NCBI RefSeq assembly: GCF_020991085.1
Contig: NZ_CP087719.1
Span: forward strand, 4,236,001 to 4,300,000
Reading direction: 5' to 3'
DNA from: Roseomonas sp. OT10
GTDB lineage: Bacteria; Pseudomonadota; Alphaproteobacteria; Acetobacterales; Acetobacteraceae
DNA: 64,000 nucleotides
This document shows positions 42,078 to 51,143 of this stretch, piece by piece; positions within the stretch are counted from its first letter, which is position 1, and each line of letters opens with the position of its first letter. A program made the position numbers and the translations under genes. The notes below the pieces were generated by a model, which did no database searches, was not told the DNA's origin, and was given only the letters and a program-made list of their open reading frames with translations.

Positions 42078-42472
42078 ATGCCCAAGCGTGCCGTCTCCTC
42101 CCCCAAGGTCGCGAAGAGCGCCCGCCCTTTCGCCCAGGCGACGCTGGCCGGGGGCTTCATGTTCGTCTGCTGCACCGGGCGCGACCTCCAGGGCCGCTTC
42201 GTGCTGGGCGACGCCCGGGCGCAGACGCAGCAGGCGATCGACAACATCCGCGCCCTGATCGAGGAGGCGGGGGGCACGCTGAAGGATGTCGTGAAGTGCA
42301 CGGTCTACGTGACCGACCGGGCGCACTGGGAGCCGATGAACGAGGTCTACTTCGCCAACTTCGCCGAGGACCCGCCGCACCGCGTCTCCTGCATCGTCCA
42401 GGGGCTCGGCTCCCGGACTGCCTCGTGGAGATCGACGCGACGGCCTATCTCGGCGAGAAGGCCCAGGCCTGA
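42078..42472 (+). pseudogene. RidA/YjgF-family gene with a one-base frameshift
   Basis: From 42078 one frame reads MPKRAVSSPKVAKSARPFAQ to PPHRVSCIVQGLGS, a normal RidA protein including the Arg of the imine-deaminase site. The rest of the family end, DCLVEIDATAYLGEKAQA, is in another frame and stops at 42472. Adding one base in the TCCCGG run at 42411-42416 restores a 131-residue protein. Either the gene is newly broken or the sequence has a one-base error. It is divergent from the Bug-type gene. Confidence 0.85.
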
Positions 42473-42862
42473 TACGGCCGGCCCGGGCGGCCCCGTCCGG
42501 CATCTCCGGCCCGGCGTCGCCCGATCGGCGTCCCCTGCGGGTCTGCCCTGGCGGCTCAGCCTCCGGGCGCGATCAGCCCTTGCCCGCGCCGCGGGAAGCC
42601 TCGCGTCGGTGCGCCATCAGCCGCACCAGCAGGACCAGCGCTGCCCGCCCGACCGGGGAAGGCCCGGGATGCGCCGGCCCCGGGGCCGGCGCCACGGGGC
42701 GGACCGCCCCGCCTTCCCGTCGCATCGATCTCTCTGCCATCGCTCCTCGCCCGGCCCTGCCCAAAGGGTTCTGCAACCCGGCGGGTCGGCGGGACAGGAC
42801 ATTGATCTTGTCGGATCAATAGACGTTTCTTATCGTCTTATCTGTTTCGTGAGTTATCGCCT
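42473..42862. other. Upstream region of oxyR, no gene recognised
   Basis: A GC-rich stretch of 390 bp. Short ORFs on both strands show no recognisable protein. The last 60 bp are AT-rich and hold the oxyR control site described separately. Confidence 0.5.
42801..42820. promoter_or_regulatory. LysR-type box upstream of oxyR
   Basis: ATTGATC and GATCAAT form a perfect 7-bp inverted repeat with a 6-nt centre, containing the T-N11-A pattern of LysR-type sites. It lies 43 bp before the oxyR ATG in an AT-rich island with further ATAG/TTAT blocks, and fits autoregulation by OxyR. Confidence 0.55.
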
Positions 42863-43777
42863 ATGTCCCTCGCGGGCCTCTCCCTGCGCGACCTAGAATA
42901 CCTGGTGGCCGTCGCGGAGCTCCGTCACTTCGGGCGGGCCGCGAGCCGGTGCGGCGTCTCCCAGCCCGCGCTCAGCGCCCAGCTCCGCAAGCTCGAAGCC
43001 CTGCTGGGCACCCAGGTGTTCGAACGCGGCCCCGGCCGGGTGCTGGTCACCCCGCGCGGCGAGGCGGTGGTGGAGGCGGCCCGGCAGGTGATCGCCCAGG
43101 CCCGAGCCCTGCTGGCGGTGGCCCGCGCCGGCGAGGGGCCGCTGTCGGGCCCGCTGCGCATCGGGGCGCTCCCCACCCTTGGCCCCTACCTGCTGCCACG
43201 GGTGCTGCGGCCGCTGCGGGAAGCCTTCCCGGAGCTGCGCCCGATCCTCAGCGAGGAGCGTTCGGCCGGGCTGGTCGCGGCGCTGCGCTCGGACGGGCTG
43301 GACGTGGCGCTGGCCTGCCTGCCCCTGCCGGACCCGGCGCTGACGCTGCATCCGCTGTTCCGCGAGCCGCTGCTGCTGATGCACCCGCCGGAGGTGGCGC
43401 CACGCTGGCCGCTGGAGGAGACCGGGGCACGGTTGGTCCTGCTCGGCGAGGGCCACTGCCTGACCGACCAGACCCTGGCCCTCTGCGGCCCCGCCGTGCC
43501 GCGCGCCGGCCGCCACGCCACCGGGCTGGAGATGGTGCGCCACATGGTCGCGGCCGGCGAGGGCGTGGCGCTGGTGCCCGCGCTGGCCGCCGCCAGCCTG
43601 GGCACGATGGACGGGCTGCTCGCCTATTCCCCGCTCGGGGCGGCCATCCCCGCGATGGGGCGGGAGGTGGCGCTGGCGCATCGCCGCTCCGACCCGCGCG
43701 CGCCGCAGTTCGCCACCCTGGCGGCGTTGCTCCGGGGGCTGGCACCTCCCCCGGCCGAGCCCTTGCCGGCCGGGTGA
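42863..43777 (+). CDS. oxyR: Hydrogen-peroxide sensing regulator OxyR
   Basis: A 304-residue LysR-family protein. The HTH (RDLEYLVAVAELRHFGRAAS then GVSQPALSAQLRKLEALLG) is followed by the effector domain with GPLRIGALPTLGPYLLP. Two Cys fall in GEGHCLTDQTLALCG at residues 199 and 208, exactly the positions and spacing of the redox pair in E. coli OxyR. That favours OxyR over a generic LysR. No catalase or peroxiredoxin gene is next to it. Confidence 0.9.
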   Translation: MSLAGLSLRDLEYLVAVAELRHFGRAASRCGVSQPALSAQLRKLEALLGTQVFERGPGRVLVTPRGEAVVEAARQVIAQARALLAVARAGEGPLSGPLRIGALPTLGPYLLPRVLRPLREAFPELRPILSEERSAGLVAALRSDGLDVALACLPLPDPALTLHPLFREPLLLMHPPEVAPRWPLEETGARLVLLGEGHCLTDQTLALCGPAVPRAGRHATGLEMVRHMVAAGEGVALVPALAAASLGTMDGLLAYSPLGAAIPAMGREVALAHRRSDPRAPQFATLAALLRGLAPPPAEPLPAG

Positions 43778-43835
43778 GCGCGCCCCTCCCGGCCACGCTC
43801 CCGCGCCGCCCCTGCCTTGCGCCTGCCATGGCGCC

Positions 43836-43894
43836 CCCGCATCTGATACCGGCCCGCACGCGGCACGCCCGTGCGGGCCGGTATCAGATGCGGG
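43836..43894. repeat. Perfect 25-bp inverted repeat after oxyR
   Basis: Bases 43836-43860 pair with 43870-43894 along 25 bp without mismatch, around a 9-nt loop. The arms contain CATCTGATACCGGCCCGCAC. There is no U-tract. It may end oxyR transcription; the perfect arms suggest recent origin or selection. Confidence 0.9.
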
Positions 43895-43943
43895 ACTGGC
43901 GCACCGGCAAGGCACGGCCAGGGCCCGGAGACGGAGGACGAGG

Positions 43944-45158
43944 ATGCGGGCGATCGGGCGACGGGCGGTCCTGGCCGGGGCGGTGGCGGCGCCCCTGGCA
44001 GCGCCCGTGCGGCTGCAGGCCCGCGGCGACCGGCTGCGCATCGGCGAGGTGAACTCGCACGGCCAGCATGCCGGCTTCCTCGACGCCTACCGCAAGGGCT
44101 GGACGCTGGCGGAGGACACGCTCAACGCCCGGGGCGGCGTGCTCGGCGCGCGGATGGAGACGCTGTTCCGCGACGATTCCGGCCGGCCGGAGGAGGCGGC
44201 GCGCCAAGCCCGGCTGCTGGTGCAGGAGGAGGGGGTGGCGCTGCTGGCCGGTGGCTTCCTCTCCCATATCGGCCTGGCGCTGAGCGAGGCGGCCGAGCAG
44301 AGCCGGCGCGTCTACCTGGCCAGCGAGCCGCTGACCGATGCGCTGGTCTGGTCGCGCGGCAACCGCTTCACCTTCCGGCTGCGCCCCAACACCTACATGC
44401 AGGCGTCGATGCTGGCGGAGGAGGCGGCCAAGCTGCCGGCCACGCGGTGGACCACCGTCGCCCCCAATTACGAGTACGGCCAGTCCGCCGTGCGCCACTT
44501 CCGCGAGCGGCTGCGCCGCGCGCGGCCGGAGGTGCAGTTCGTCGGCGGCCAGTACCCGGCGCTGGGGCGGTTCGATGACGCCGTGGTGCCGGCCCTGGCG
44601 GCGACCGAGGCGGAGGCGGTGTTCAACGCCTGCTTCGGCGAGGACCTGGCCGCGCTGGTCCGGAACGGCCAGGCGGTGGGGCTGTTCGAGGGCCGCAGCG
44701 TCGTCTCGCTGCTGACCGGGGAGCCGGAATACCTGGACCCGCTGGGCGAGGCGGCCCCGGAGGGCTGGATCGTCACCGGATACCCGGAGCCGCAGTTGCG
44801 CAACCCCGTGCACGACGCCTTCCGCGCCGCCTATCTCGACCGCTGGGGTGAGGCGCCCCGCTGCGGCTCGGTGATCGGCCACGACACCGTCACGGTCATC
44901 GCCGCCACGCTGGAGAAGGCCGGCGGCACGGAGACGGAGGCGCTGATCGCGGCGCTCTCCGGCCTGCGCTACGACACCGCCTTCGGCACGGGAACGGTGG
45001 AGTTCCGCGCGATCGATCATCAGGCCACGCTCGGCACCTTCGTCGGCCGCACGGCAGTCCAGGACCGGCGTGGCCTGATGGTGGACTGGCGCTACGCCGA
45101 CGGGGCCAACCACCTGCCCCCGGACGACGTGGTCCGAAGCCTGCGCCCACACGGCTGA
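43944..45158 (+). CDS. Branched-chain-amino-acid-type ABC substrate-binding protein
   Basis: A 404-residue LivK/UrtA-like periplasmic protein with a Tat-like start (MRAIGRRAVLAGAVAAPLAAP). The fold is seen in KGWTLAEDTLNARGGVLGARME, LLAGGFLSHIGLALSEAAEQ, NYEYGQSAVRHF and VIGHDTVTVIAATLEKAGG. No permease or ATPase genes are near, so it is an orphan or pairs with a distant transporter. Ligand unknown. Confidence 0.88.
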   Translation: MRAIGRRAVLAGAVAAPLAAPVRLQARGDRLRIGEVNSHGQHAGFLDAYRKGWTLAEDTLNARGGVLGARMETLFRDDSGRPEEAARQARLLVQEEGVALLAGGFLSHIGLALSEAAEQSRRVYLASEPLTDALVWSRGNRFTFRLRPNTYMQASMLAEEAAKLPATRWTTVAPNYEYGQSAVRHFRERLRRARPEVQFVGGQYPALGRFDDAVVPALAATEAEAVFNACFGEDLAALVRNGQAVGLFEGRSVVSLLTGEPEYLDPLGEAAPEGWIVTGYPEPQLRNPVHDAFRAAYLDRWGEAPRCGSVIGHDTVTVIAATLEKAGGTETEALIAALSGLRYDTAFGTGTVEFRAIDHQATLGTFVGRTAVQDRRGLMVDWRYADGANHLPPDDVVRSLRPHG

Positions 45159-45233
45159 CACCGCCGTAGACCGGCACAGCGCCCGGCCCCAATCCGCCAG
45201 CCCGGAACGATACTGCCTCATCCGGTCGACGGA

Positions 45234-45657
45234 ATGCGCCTTGATCCGTGCTGGCACAGGGTCCGTCCGTGGCCCGGGGGCAAGGCTCTGCCTCGCCCCC
45301 GATACCCCCACTCCGCCAGGACCCTGCGGGCCCTGGACCCGATCGGCGCTGCCGCGCGGATGACTGCGACGGGGTCGAGGCGCCGAGGAGCCATGCTCCT
45401 CGGCGGGTATGGCAGCAGCATTCGCTGACGCCTTCTGAGCTTTCAGAGTCCCGCCTGTCCGCGCGCCGTCAGGGTTCAGCCTGCAGGCTGACGGCAGCCA
45501 TGAAGCACCAGACTCCCAGCGGGGACCGGGGCTCGCTTGTGGCCTCGGCCGGGGAGGGTCCGGGACGGGGATCGACGCACGGCGTCGATGCCGCAGGCCG
45601 GCGTCCCCTCCCGGTCCACCGCTGGAACACAGCAGCGCAGCGGGTCATCCCGCCGTT
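45234..45657 (+). repeat. Dispersed hairpin-rich repeat, copy D
   Basis: The longest copy, matching B from its first base (ATGCGCCTTGATCCGTGC) to its end (GTCCCCTCCCGGTCCACCGC). It has the same block order, with a GCCGAGGAGC/GCTCCTCGGC palindrome near 45381. Relative to B, it has an extra GATCGACGCA/GGCGTCGATG segment near 45570. It occupies most of the 663-bp gap 45159-45821. Confidence 0.85.
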
Positions 45658-45738
45658 GGCAGGACGCGCCGTTTCCGCAGGCATCTGCCACCGCAGCACG
45701 CACTTCTCCCGGAGAGCCCGTGCGCAAGATCGCAACGG

Positions 45739-45781
45739 GCGTCAATTTGTGTTGACGCAAAGGCAGGCGTGTCGTTAGCGT
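45739..45781 (+). promoter_or_regulatory. Promoter with overlapping operator of the catabolic operon
   Basis: TTGACG (45752-45757) and TAGCGT (45776-45781) are 18 bp apart. GCGTCAA (45739-45745) and TTGACGC (45752-45758) form a perfect 7-bp inverted repeat across a 6-nt centre, covering the -35 box. This arrangement fits repression. The IclR-family protein encoded in the operon is the likely binder, by inference. Confidence 0.6.
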
Positions 45782-45821
45782 AAAAGACGAACGCAGAGTT
45801 CTTATTTGAACGGAGACGCCC

Positions 45822-46670
<849 letters not shown>

Positions 46671-46683
46671 GGCGAGGCGGCGC

Positions 46684-47715
46684 ATGACCAAGACCCAGCA
46701 GACCGAACCGGGGAGCCCGACGAGCATGGTGGCACTGACGCGACGCAGCCTGGCCGGCGCCATCCTGGGCGCAGGCGTCCTCGCCGCGGGGCCGCGCACG
46801 GCCTGGGCGGCGGAGAAGGCGACCTACCTCCTCCCCGCGCCGCCCTTCCTGCCGGCCTTCAGCCCGTTCCAGATCGCCCAGAAGCAGGGCTACTACGCCG
46901 CCGAGGGCGTGGAGCTGACCTTCCAGGCCGGGCGCGGCGGCGCCGACGTGGCCAAGCAGGTGGGGCTGGGCAATGCCGAGATCGGCGGCGGCGTCGGCGA
47001 CACCTCGATGATCGTGCGGGCCCAGGGCCTGCCGGTGCGCGCCGTGGCGCTGCTGGGCCACCGCCCCATCTTCCAGGTCGCCATCCGCAAGGCCGCCGGC
47101 ATCCGCGACATCGCGGGGCTGAAGGGCAAGAAGATCGGCGTCATCGCCTTCCAGGACACGAGCTTCTACGCCCTGCTCGGCACCCTGGCCGCGCTGGGGC
47201 TGAAGCGCAACGACGTGCAGATCCAGGCGGTCGGCGCCGCGGGCATGACGCAGCTGATGATCAGCGGCGACCTCGACGCCATCATGGCGACCCCGGAATG
47301 GGGCATCACCATCGAGGACGCGAACGTCCCGCTGGACTACCACCCGATCGACCAGCTCTTCCCCGCCATGGCGCAGGCGATCCTCACCTCGGACAAGCTG
47401 ATCTCCGAGCGGCCGGCCCTGGTGCGCGGCGTGGTGCGCGGCACGCTGAAGGCGATCCGCGACGTCATCGCCGACCCGGCCGCCGCCACGCGCGTCTACG
47501 TCTCCGCCGTGCCGCAGCATGCGGGCAAGGAGGCGGAGATCGAGCGCATCCTCCGCCGCTACGCCGAGCAGGTCTATGCGACGCCCAGGCCCGAGGATCT
47601 CGGCCGCTTCGACGCGGAGCGCATCCGCACCGTGCAGAAGTTCTACATGGAGAACGGCATCATCCAGACCGCCGTCCCCGTCCCCGAGCTCTACACCAAC
47701 GAGTTTGTCGGCTGA
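46684..47715 (+). CDS. NitT/TauT-type ABC substrate-binding protein
   Basis: A 343-residue secreted protein. The signal is Tat-like (LTRRSLAGAILGAGVLAAGP, cut near AWAA). The NMT1/SsuA-like body has PFQIAQKQGYYAAEGVELTF, GNAEIGGGVGDTSMIVRAQ and LKGKKIGVIAF. It binds the imported compound. The ATG at 46684 follows a GAGG block; an ATG at 46663, overlapping the ATPase stop, is an alternative. Its stop shares a base with the permease start. Confidence 0.9.
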   Translation: MTKTQQTEPGSPTSMVALTRRSLAGAILGAGVLAAGPRTAWAAEKATYLLPAPPFLPAFSPFQIAQKQGYYAAEGVELTFQAGRGGADVAKQVGLGNAEIGGGVGDTSMIVRAQGLPVRAVALLGHRPIFQVAIRKAAGIRDIAGLKGKKIGVIAFQDTSFYALLGTLAALGLKRNDVQIQAVGAAGMTQLMISGDLDAIMATPEWGITIEDANVPLDYHPIDQLFPAMAQAILTSDKLISERPALVRGVVRGTLKAIRDVIADPAAATRVYVSAVPQHAGKEAEIERILRRYAEQVYATPRPEDLGRFDAERIRTVQKFYMENGIIQTAVPVPELYTNEFVG

Positions 47716-48542
47716 TGTCCGCCACCGCCTCCTCCCCCGTGGCCGGGGCGGCGCCGCGCGCGCCGCTCCTGTCGGGCTTCTCCTCCCTGCTGCTGCCGGT
47801 CGCGATGGCCGGCGTGGCGGTGGTGGTGCTGGCGCTGTGGCAGTTCCTGCCGCCGGCGCTGGGCGTGCCGCGCTACATCATCCCCACCGTGACGGACATG
47901 GCGACCGAGATGGCGCGCATGGCGGCGCAGGAGAGCCTGTGGATGCACGTCGCCTCCACCGCCGCCATGGCGGTGCTGGGCTTCGTCGCGGGCGGGCTGC
48001 TCGGCGCCGCCTGCGGCTATGCGCTGGGGCTCTCGCCGCTGTGGGAGAAGGTGCTCTCCCCCTACATCCTGGCGCTGCAGATCGCGCCGAAGGTGGCCTT
48101 CGCGCCGCTCTTCATCATGTGGTTCGGCTACAACGCCTGGCCCAAGCTGATCGTCACCGTGCTGGTCGTCTTCTTCCCGATCCTGGTGAACGTGCTGCAA
48201 TCGATGAAGACCGCCGACCGCGACCTGGTGAACCTCGCCCGCGCCTATTCGATGAGCCGCGCGCAGGTCTTCTGGAAGGTGCTCTTCCCCGCCTCCATGC
48301 CCAACCTGATGGCCGGGCTGCGCATCGGCGCCACGCTCGCCGTGATCGGCGTGACGGTGGGCGAGCTGGTCGGCGGCTCGGTGGGCCTCGGCTACCTCAT
48401 CACCTATGGCGAGGGCGCGGCCAACACCGCCATGGTGTTCAACGCCATCCTGCTGCTGACGGTGATCGGCATCGCGCTCTACTGGGCCGTGGCGGCGGTC
48501 GAGGCGCGGGTGCTGCACTACATCCCCCGCCGGGCGCACTGA
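47715..48542 (+). CDS. NitT/TauT-type ABC transporter permease
   Basis: A 275-residue SsuC-like permease with six helices. It has GFVAGGLLGAACGYALGLSP, PKVAFAPLFIMWFGYNAWPK and the coupling loop YSMSRAQVFWKVLFPASMPN. The ATG shares one base with the preceding stop (TGATG). It completes a three-gene importer. Confidence 0.93.
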   Translation: MSATASSPVAGAAPRAPLLSGFSSLLLPVAMAGVAVVVLALWQFLPPALGVPRYIIPTVTDMATEMARMAAQESLWMHVASTAAMAVLGFVAGGLLGAACGYALGLSPLWEKVLSPYILALQIAPKVAFAPLFIMWFGYNAWPKLIVTVLVVFFPILVNVLQSMKTADRDLVNLARAYSMSRAQVFWKVLFPASMPNLMAGLRIGATLAVIGVTVGELVGGSVGLGYLITYGEGAANTAMVFNAILLLTVIGIALYWAVAAVEARVLHYIPRRAH

Positions 48543-48544
48543 CC

Positions 48545-49357
48545 GTGCCGGGCGCGCCCATCACCCCCCTCCGCGCCGCCGGCCTGACCGGGCTGCGCCG
48601 CGACGGCGGGGGCGGCGCCCTGCCGCTGGTGCTGCTGCACGGCATCGGCAGCAACGCGCGGAGCTGGGAGCGGCTGCTGGACCTGCTCGACCCGCATGCC
48701 ACGGCCATCGCCTGGGACGCGCCGGGCTATGGCGGCTCCGACGCCCTGGCGCCCGCCGCGCCGGGCCCGGCCGACTACGCCGAAGCGCTGGAGCGGCTGC
48801 TGGACGCGCTGGGCCTCGACCGGGTGCGGCTCGTGGGGCATTCGCTCGGCTGCCTCTTCGCCGCCCGCTTCGCCGCGACGCGGGCGGACCGGGTGGCGAC
48901 GCTGGCCCTGCTCTCCCCGGCGCTGGGCTATGGCGTGCCGCCGGGCATGCCCCTGCCGGCCGCCGTGCAGGGGCGAATCGACGAGCTGGAGCGGATGGGC
49001 CCCGTGGCCTTCGCCGCCGCCCGCGCCGCGCGGCTGGTGTACCGGCCGGAAGAGAAGCCGGAGGTGCTGGCCGCCGTGCGCGCTGCGATGGGCGCGGTGC
49101 GGCCGGACGGCTACGCCCAGGCCGTGCGCGCCCTGGGTGCCGGGGACCTGCTGGCCGATGCCGCGCGCATCGAGGCGCCGACGGCGGTGGCCGTGGGGCT
49201 GGAGGATGTGGTGACGCCGCCCGCCAACGCGCACCGGCTGCACGACGCGCTGCGGCACGCCGGCGCGCTGCTGGAGGTTCCGGGCGCCGGCCATGCCCTG
49301 CCGCAGGAGCGGCCGGAGGCGGTCGCGGCGCTGCTGACGGAGACGGAGCATGGGTGA
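48545..49357 (+). CDS. Alpha/beta hydrolase (meta-cleavage-product-type)
   Basis: A 270-residue hydrolase. The oxyanion segment is LVLLHGIGSNARSW, the nucleophile elbow GHSLG has Ser at about residue 100, and GAGHALPQERP gives the catalytic His near the end. BphD/MhpC-like enzymes split ring-cleavage products of extradiol dioxygenases, and one is encoded two genes downstream. GTG at 48545 is 2 bp after the permease stop. The exact substrate is unknown. Confidence 0.85.
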   Translation: MPGAPITPLRAAGLTGLRRDGGGGALPLVLLHGIGSNARSWERLLDLLDPHATAIAWDAPGYGGSDALAPAAPGPADYAEALERLLDALGLDRVRLVGHSLGCLFAARFAATRADRVATLALLSPALGYGVPPGMPLPAAVQGRIDELERMGPVAFAAARAARLVYRPEEKPEVLAAVRAAMGAVRPDGYAQAVRALGAGDLLADAARIEAPTAVAVGLEDVVTPPANAHRLHDALRHAGALLEVPGAGHALPQERPEAVAALLTETEHG

Positions 49358-50213
49358 GACCGCGGAAGGCCCCGAGGACGCCTATCTCTCGGCCCCGGTG
49401 CAGCGCGCCACGCGCCTGCTGCGCCACATCGCCGAGGGCGACCCGGTGACCAACATGGCGCGCACCGCGCGCGAGCTGGGCATCAACCGCACCACGCTGC
49501 TGCGCCTGCTGCGCACGCTGGAGGCGGAGCGCTTCATCGAATCCCGCGGCGAGGGCCAGGGCTACCGCGTCGGGCTGGCGCTGATCGGCCTCGCGGCGCA
49601 GGCCTTCTTCTCCCAGGATCTGGTGCAGGTCTCCGTCCCCGTGGCGACGCGCCTGGCCGAGGCGCTGCACCTCTCCGTCCATCTCGGCGTGCCGGACGGG
49701 CGGGAGGTGGTCTATGTCGTCCGCCGCACCCCCGAGCGCGGCGCCTATGTCAGCAACATCCGCATCGGCAGCCGCCTGCCGGCCCATGCCGGGGTGATGG
49801 GGCGGATCATGCTGGCGAACCGTCCCTGGGCGGAGGTCGAGGCGCTCTATGCCGGCGTGAAGCTGCCGGCGGTGACGGCGCACACGGCGACCACCCTGGA
49901 GCAGCTCCGCGCCCGGCTGGAGGCCGACCGTGCCGAGGGCCTGGCCTGGAGCGACGGCTTCTTCGAGGCGGGGATCAGCTCCGTCGCCGCGGCGGTGTTC
50001 GACACGACCGGCGCGCCCGTCGCCGCGCTGAACGCCAGCGGCCCGACCGCGACCTTCCACGACCCGGCGCGGCGGGCGGAGATCGGCGCGGCGCTGCGCG
50101 CGGCGGCCGAGGAGATCTCCTGCCGCCTGGGCTGGATGAAGCCGACCGGGACGCGCGAGGATGCTCCCGCGGCAGAGCGGCAGACGAGCAGGATTCTGGA
50201 GGCGGTGCCATGA
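49350..50213 (+). CDS. IclR-family transcriptional regulator
   Basis: A 287-residue regulator. The N-terminal winged HTH (MARTARELGINRTTLLRLLRTLEAERFIE) is followed by the effector domain (LHLSVHLGVPDGREVVYVVRR; RLPAHAGVMGRIMLA). IclR proteins often control aromatic degradation operons and bind palindromes. The ATG overlaps the hydrolase stop by 8 bp, so it is inside the operon it probably controls. The candidate operator is at 45739-45758. Confidence 0.92.
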   Translation: MGETAEGPEDAYLSAPVQRATRLLRHIAEGDPVTNMARTARELGINRTTLLRLLRTLEAERFIESRGEGQGYRVGLALIGLAAQAFFSQDLVQVSVPVATRLAEALHLSVHLGVPDGREVVYVVRRTPERGAYVSNIRIGSRLPAHAGVMGRIMLANRPWAEVEALYAGVKLPAVTAHTATTLEQLRARLEADRAEGLAWSDGFFEAGISSVAAAVFDTTGAPVAALNASGPTATFHDPARRAEIGAALRAAAEEISCRLGWMKPTGTREDAPAAERQTSRILEAVP

Positions 50214-51139
50214 GCGAACGCATTTCCGTGGACTTCATGCGCGGCATCGCGATGCGCGCCCCCGGCGTGGCGCCGACCCGCGAGTTCTACGAGAAGAACT
50301 GGGGGATGCGCACCGTCGCCCAGGGCAATGACGGCACCGTCTACTTCCGCGGCACGGGTCCGGAGCAGTGGATCTACGCGCTGCGCGAGGACAGCACCTA
50401 CGGTATCGACTACATCAACTTCGGCATGCGCACGCGCGAGCGGGTGGACCTGCTGCACGCCCAGCTCGTCGCCGAGGGCGTGGCGGTGAGCGGCCCGCCG
50501 GCCGAGCTCTCCACCCCCGGCGGCGGCTACGGCTTCACCGCGCTCGACCCGGAGGGGCGCCGCCTGCGCTTTGCCGCCGACGTGGCGCGGCATGCGGACA
50601 CGGATGACGAGCGCGCCCTGCCGCGCAAGGTGTCGCATGTCGTGCTGAACACCCCCGGCATGGAATCGCTCCAGGCCTTCTTCGAGGAGAAGCTGGGCTT
50701 CCGCATCAGCGACTACTCGGCCAACGCCATGGTCTTCCTGCGCTGCGCGACGGACATGGAGTTCAGCGACCACCACTCCATCGCGCTGAACCGGGGGATG
50801 TACGCCTCCATCAACCACGTCGCCTTCGAGATGCCCTCGATCGACAGCTTCATGCGCGGCATCGGCCGGATGCGGGTGCTGGGCCAGTCGCCGGCCTGGG
50901 GGCCGGGGCGGCACGGGCCGGGGAACAACCCCTTCGCCTATTTCGTCTCGCCCTCCGGCTTCGTGATCGAGTTCACCTCCGAGGTGCAGCAGATCGACGA
51001 GGCGACGCACCAGCCGGAGGTCTGGCCGCGCGACGTGCCGGAGAAGATGGACACCTGGATGACGGCGGGCCCGCCCACGCCCGCCATGCGCACCGTCATG
51101 GCCGGCCGCCCCGATGCCGGCTGGCAGACGGCGGGCTGA
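50210..51139 (+). CDS. Type I (VOC-fold) extradiol ring-cleavage dioxygenase
   Basis: A 309-residue two-domain VOC protein. The C-terminal domain has a full metal triad: His at about 143 (KVSHVVLNTP), His at about 203 (ASINHVAFEM) and Glu at about 254 (FVIEFTSE). This matches the H146/H210/E260 set of BphC in order and spacing. Such Fe(II) enzymes open catechol-type rings next to the diol. The ATG overlaps the IclR stop (ATGA). Substrate unknown, but cleavage activity is likely. Confidence 0.87.
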   Translation: MSERISVDFMRGIAMRAPGVAPTREFYEKNWGMRTVAQGNDGTVYFRGTGPEQWIYALREDSTYGIDYINFGMRTRERVDLLHAQLVAEGVAVSGPPAELSTPGGGYGFTALDPEGRRLRFAADVARHADTDDERALPRKVSHVVLNTPGMESLQAFFEEKLGFRISDYSANAMVFLRCATDMEFSDHHSIALNRGMYASINHVAFEMPSIDSFMRGIGRMRVLGQSPAWGPGRHGPGNNPFAYFVSPSGFVIEFTSEVQQIDEATHQPEVWPRDVPEKMDTWMTAGPPTPAMRTVMAGRPDAGWQTAG

Positions 51140-51143
51140 GGCG

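Noticed and set aside
42573-42776. Small minus-strand ORF upstream of oxyR
   Set aside because: Low-complexity, Arg/Gly/Pro-rich, no ribosome binding site and no similarity to a known protein.
42801-42850. Full four-block OxyR site (ATAG-N7-CTAT-N7-ATAG-N7-CTAT)
   Set aside because: Only the first one or two blocks match; the LysR-type inverted repeat is better supported.
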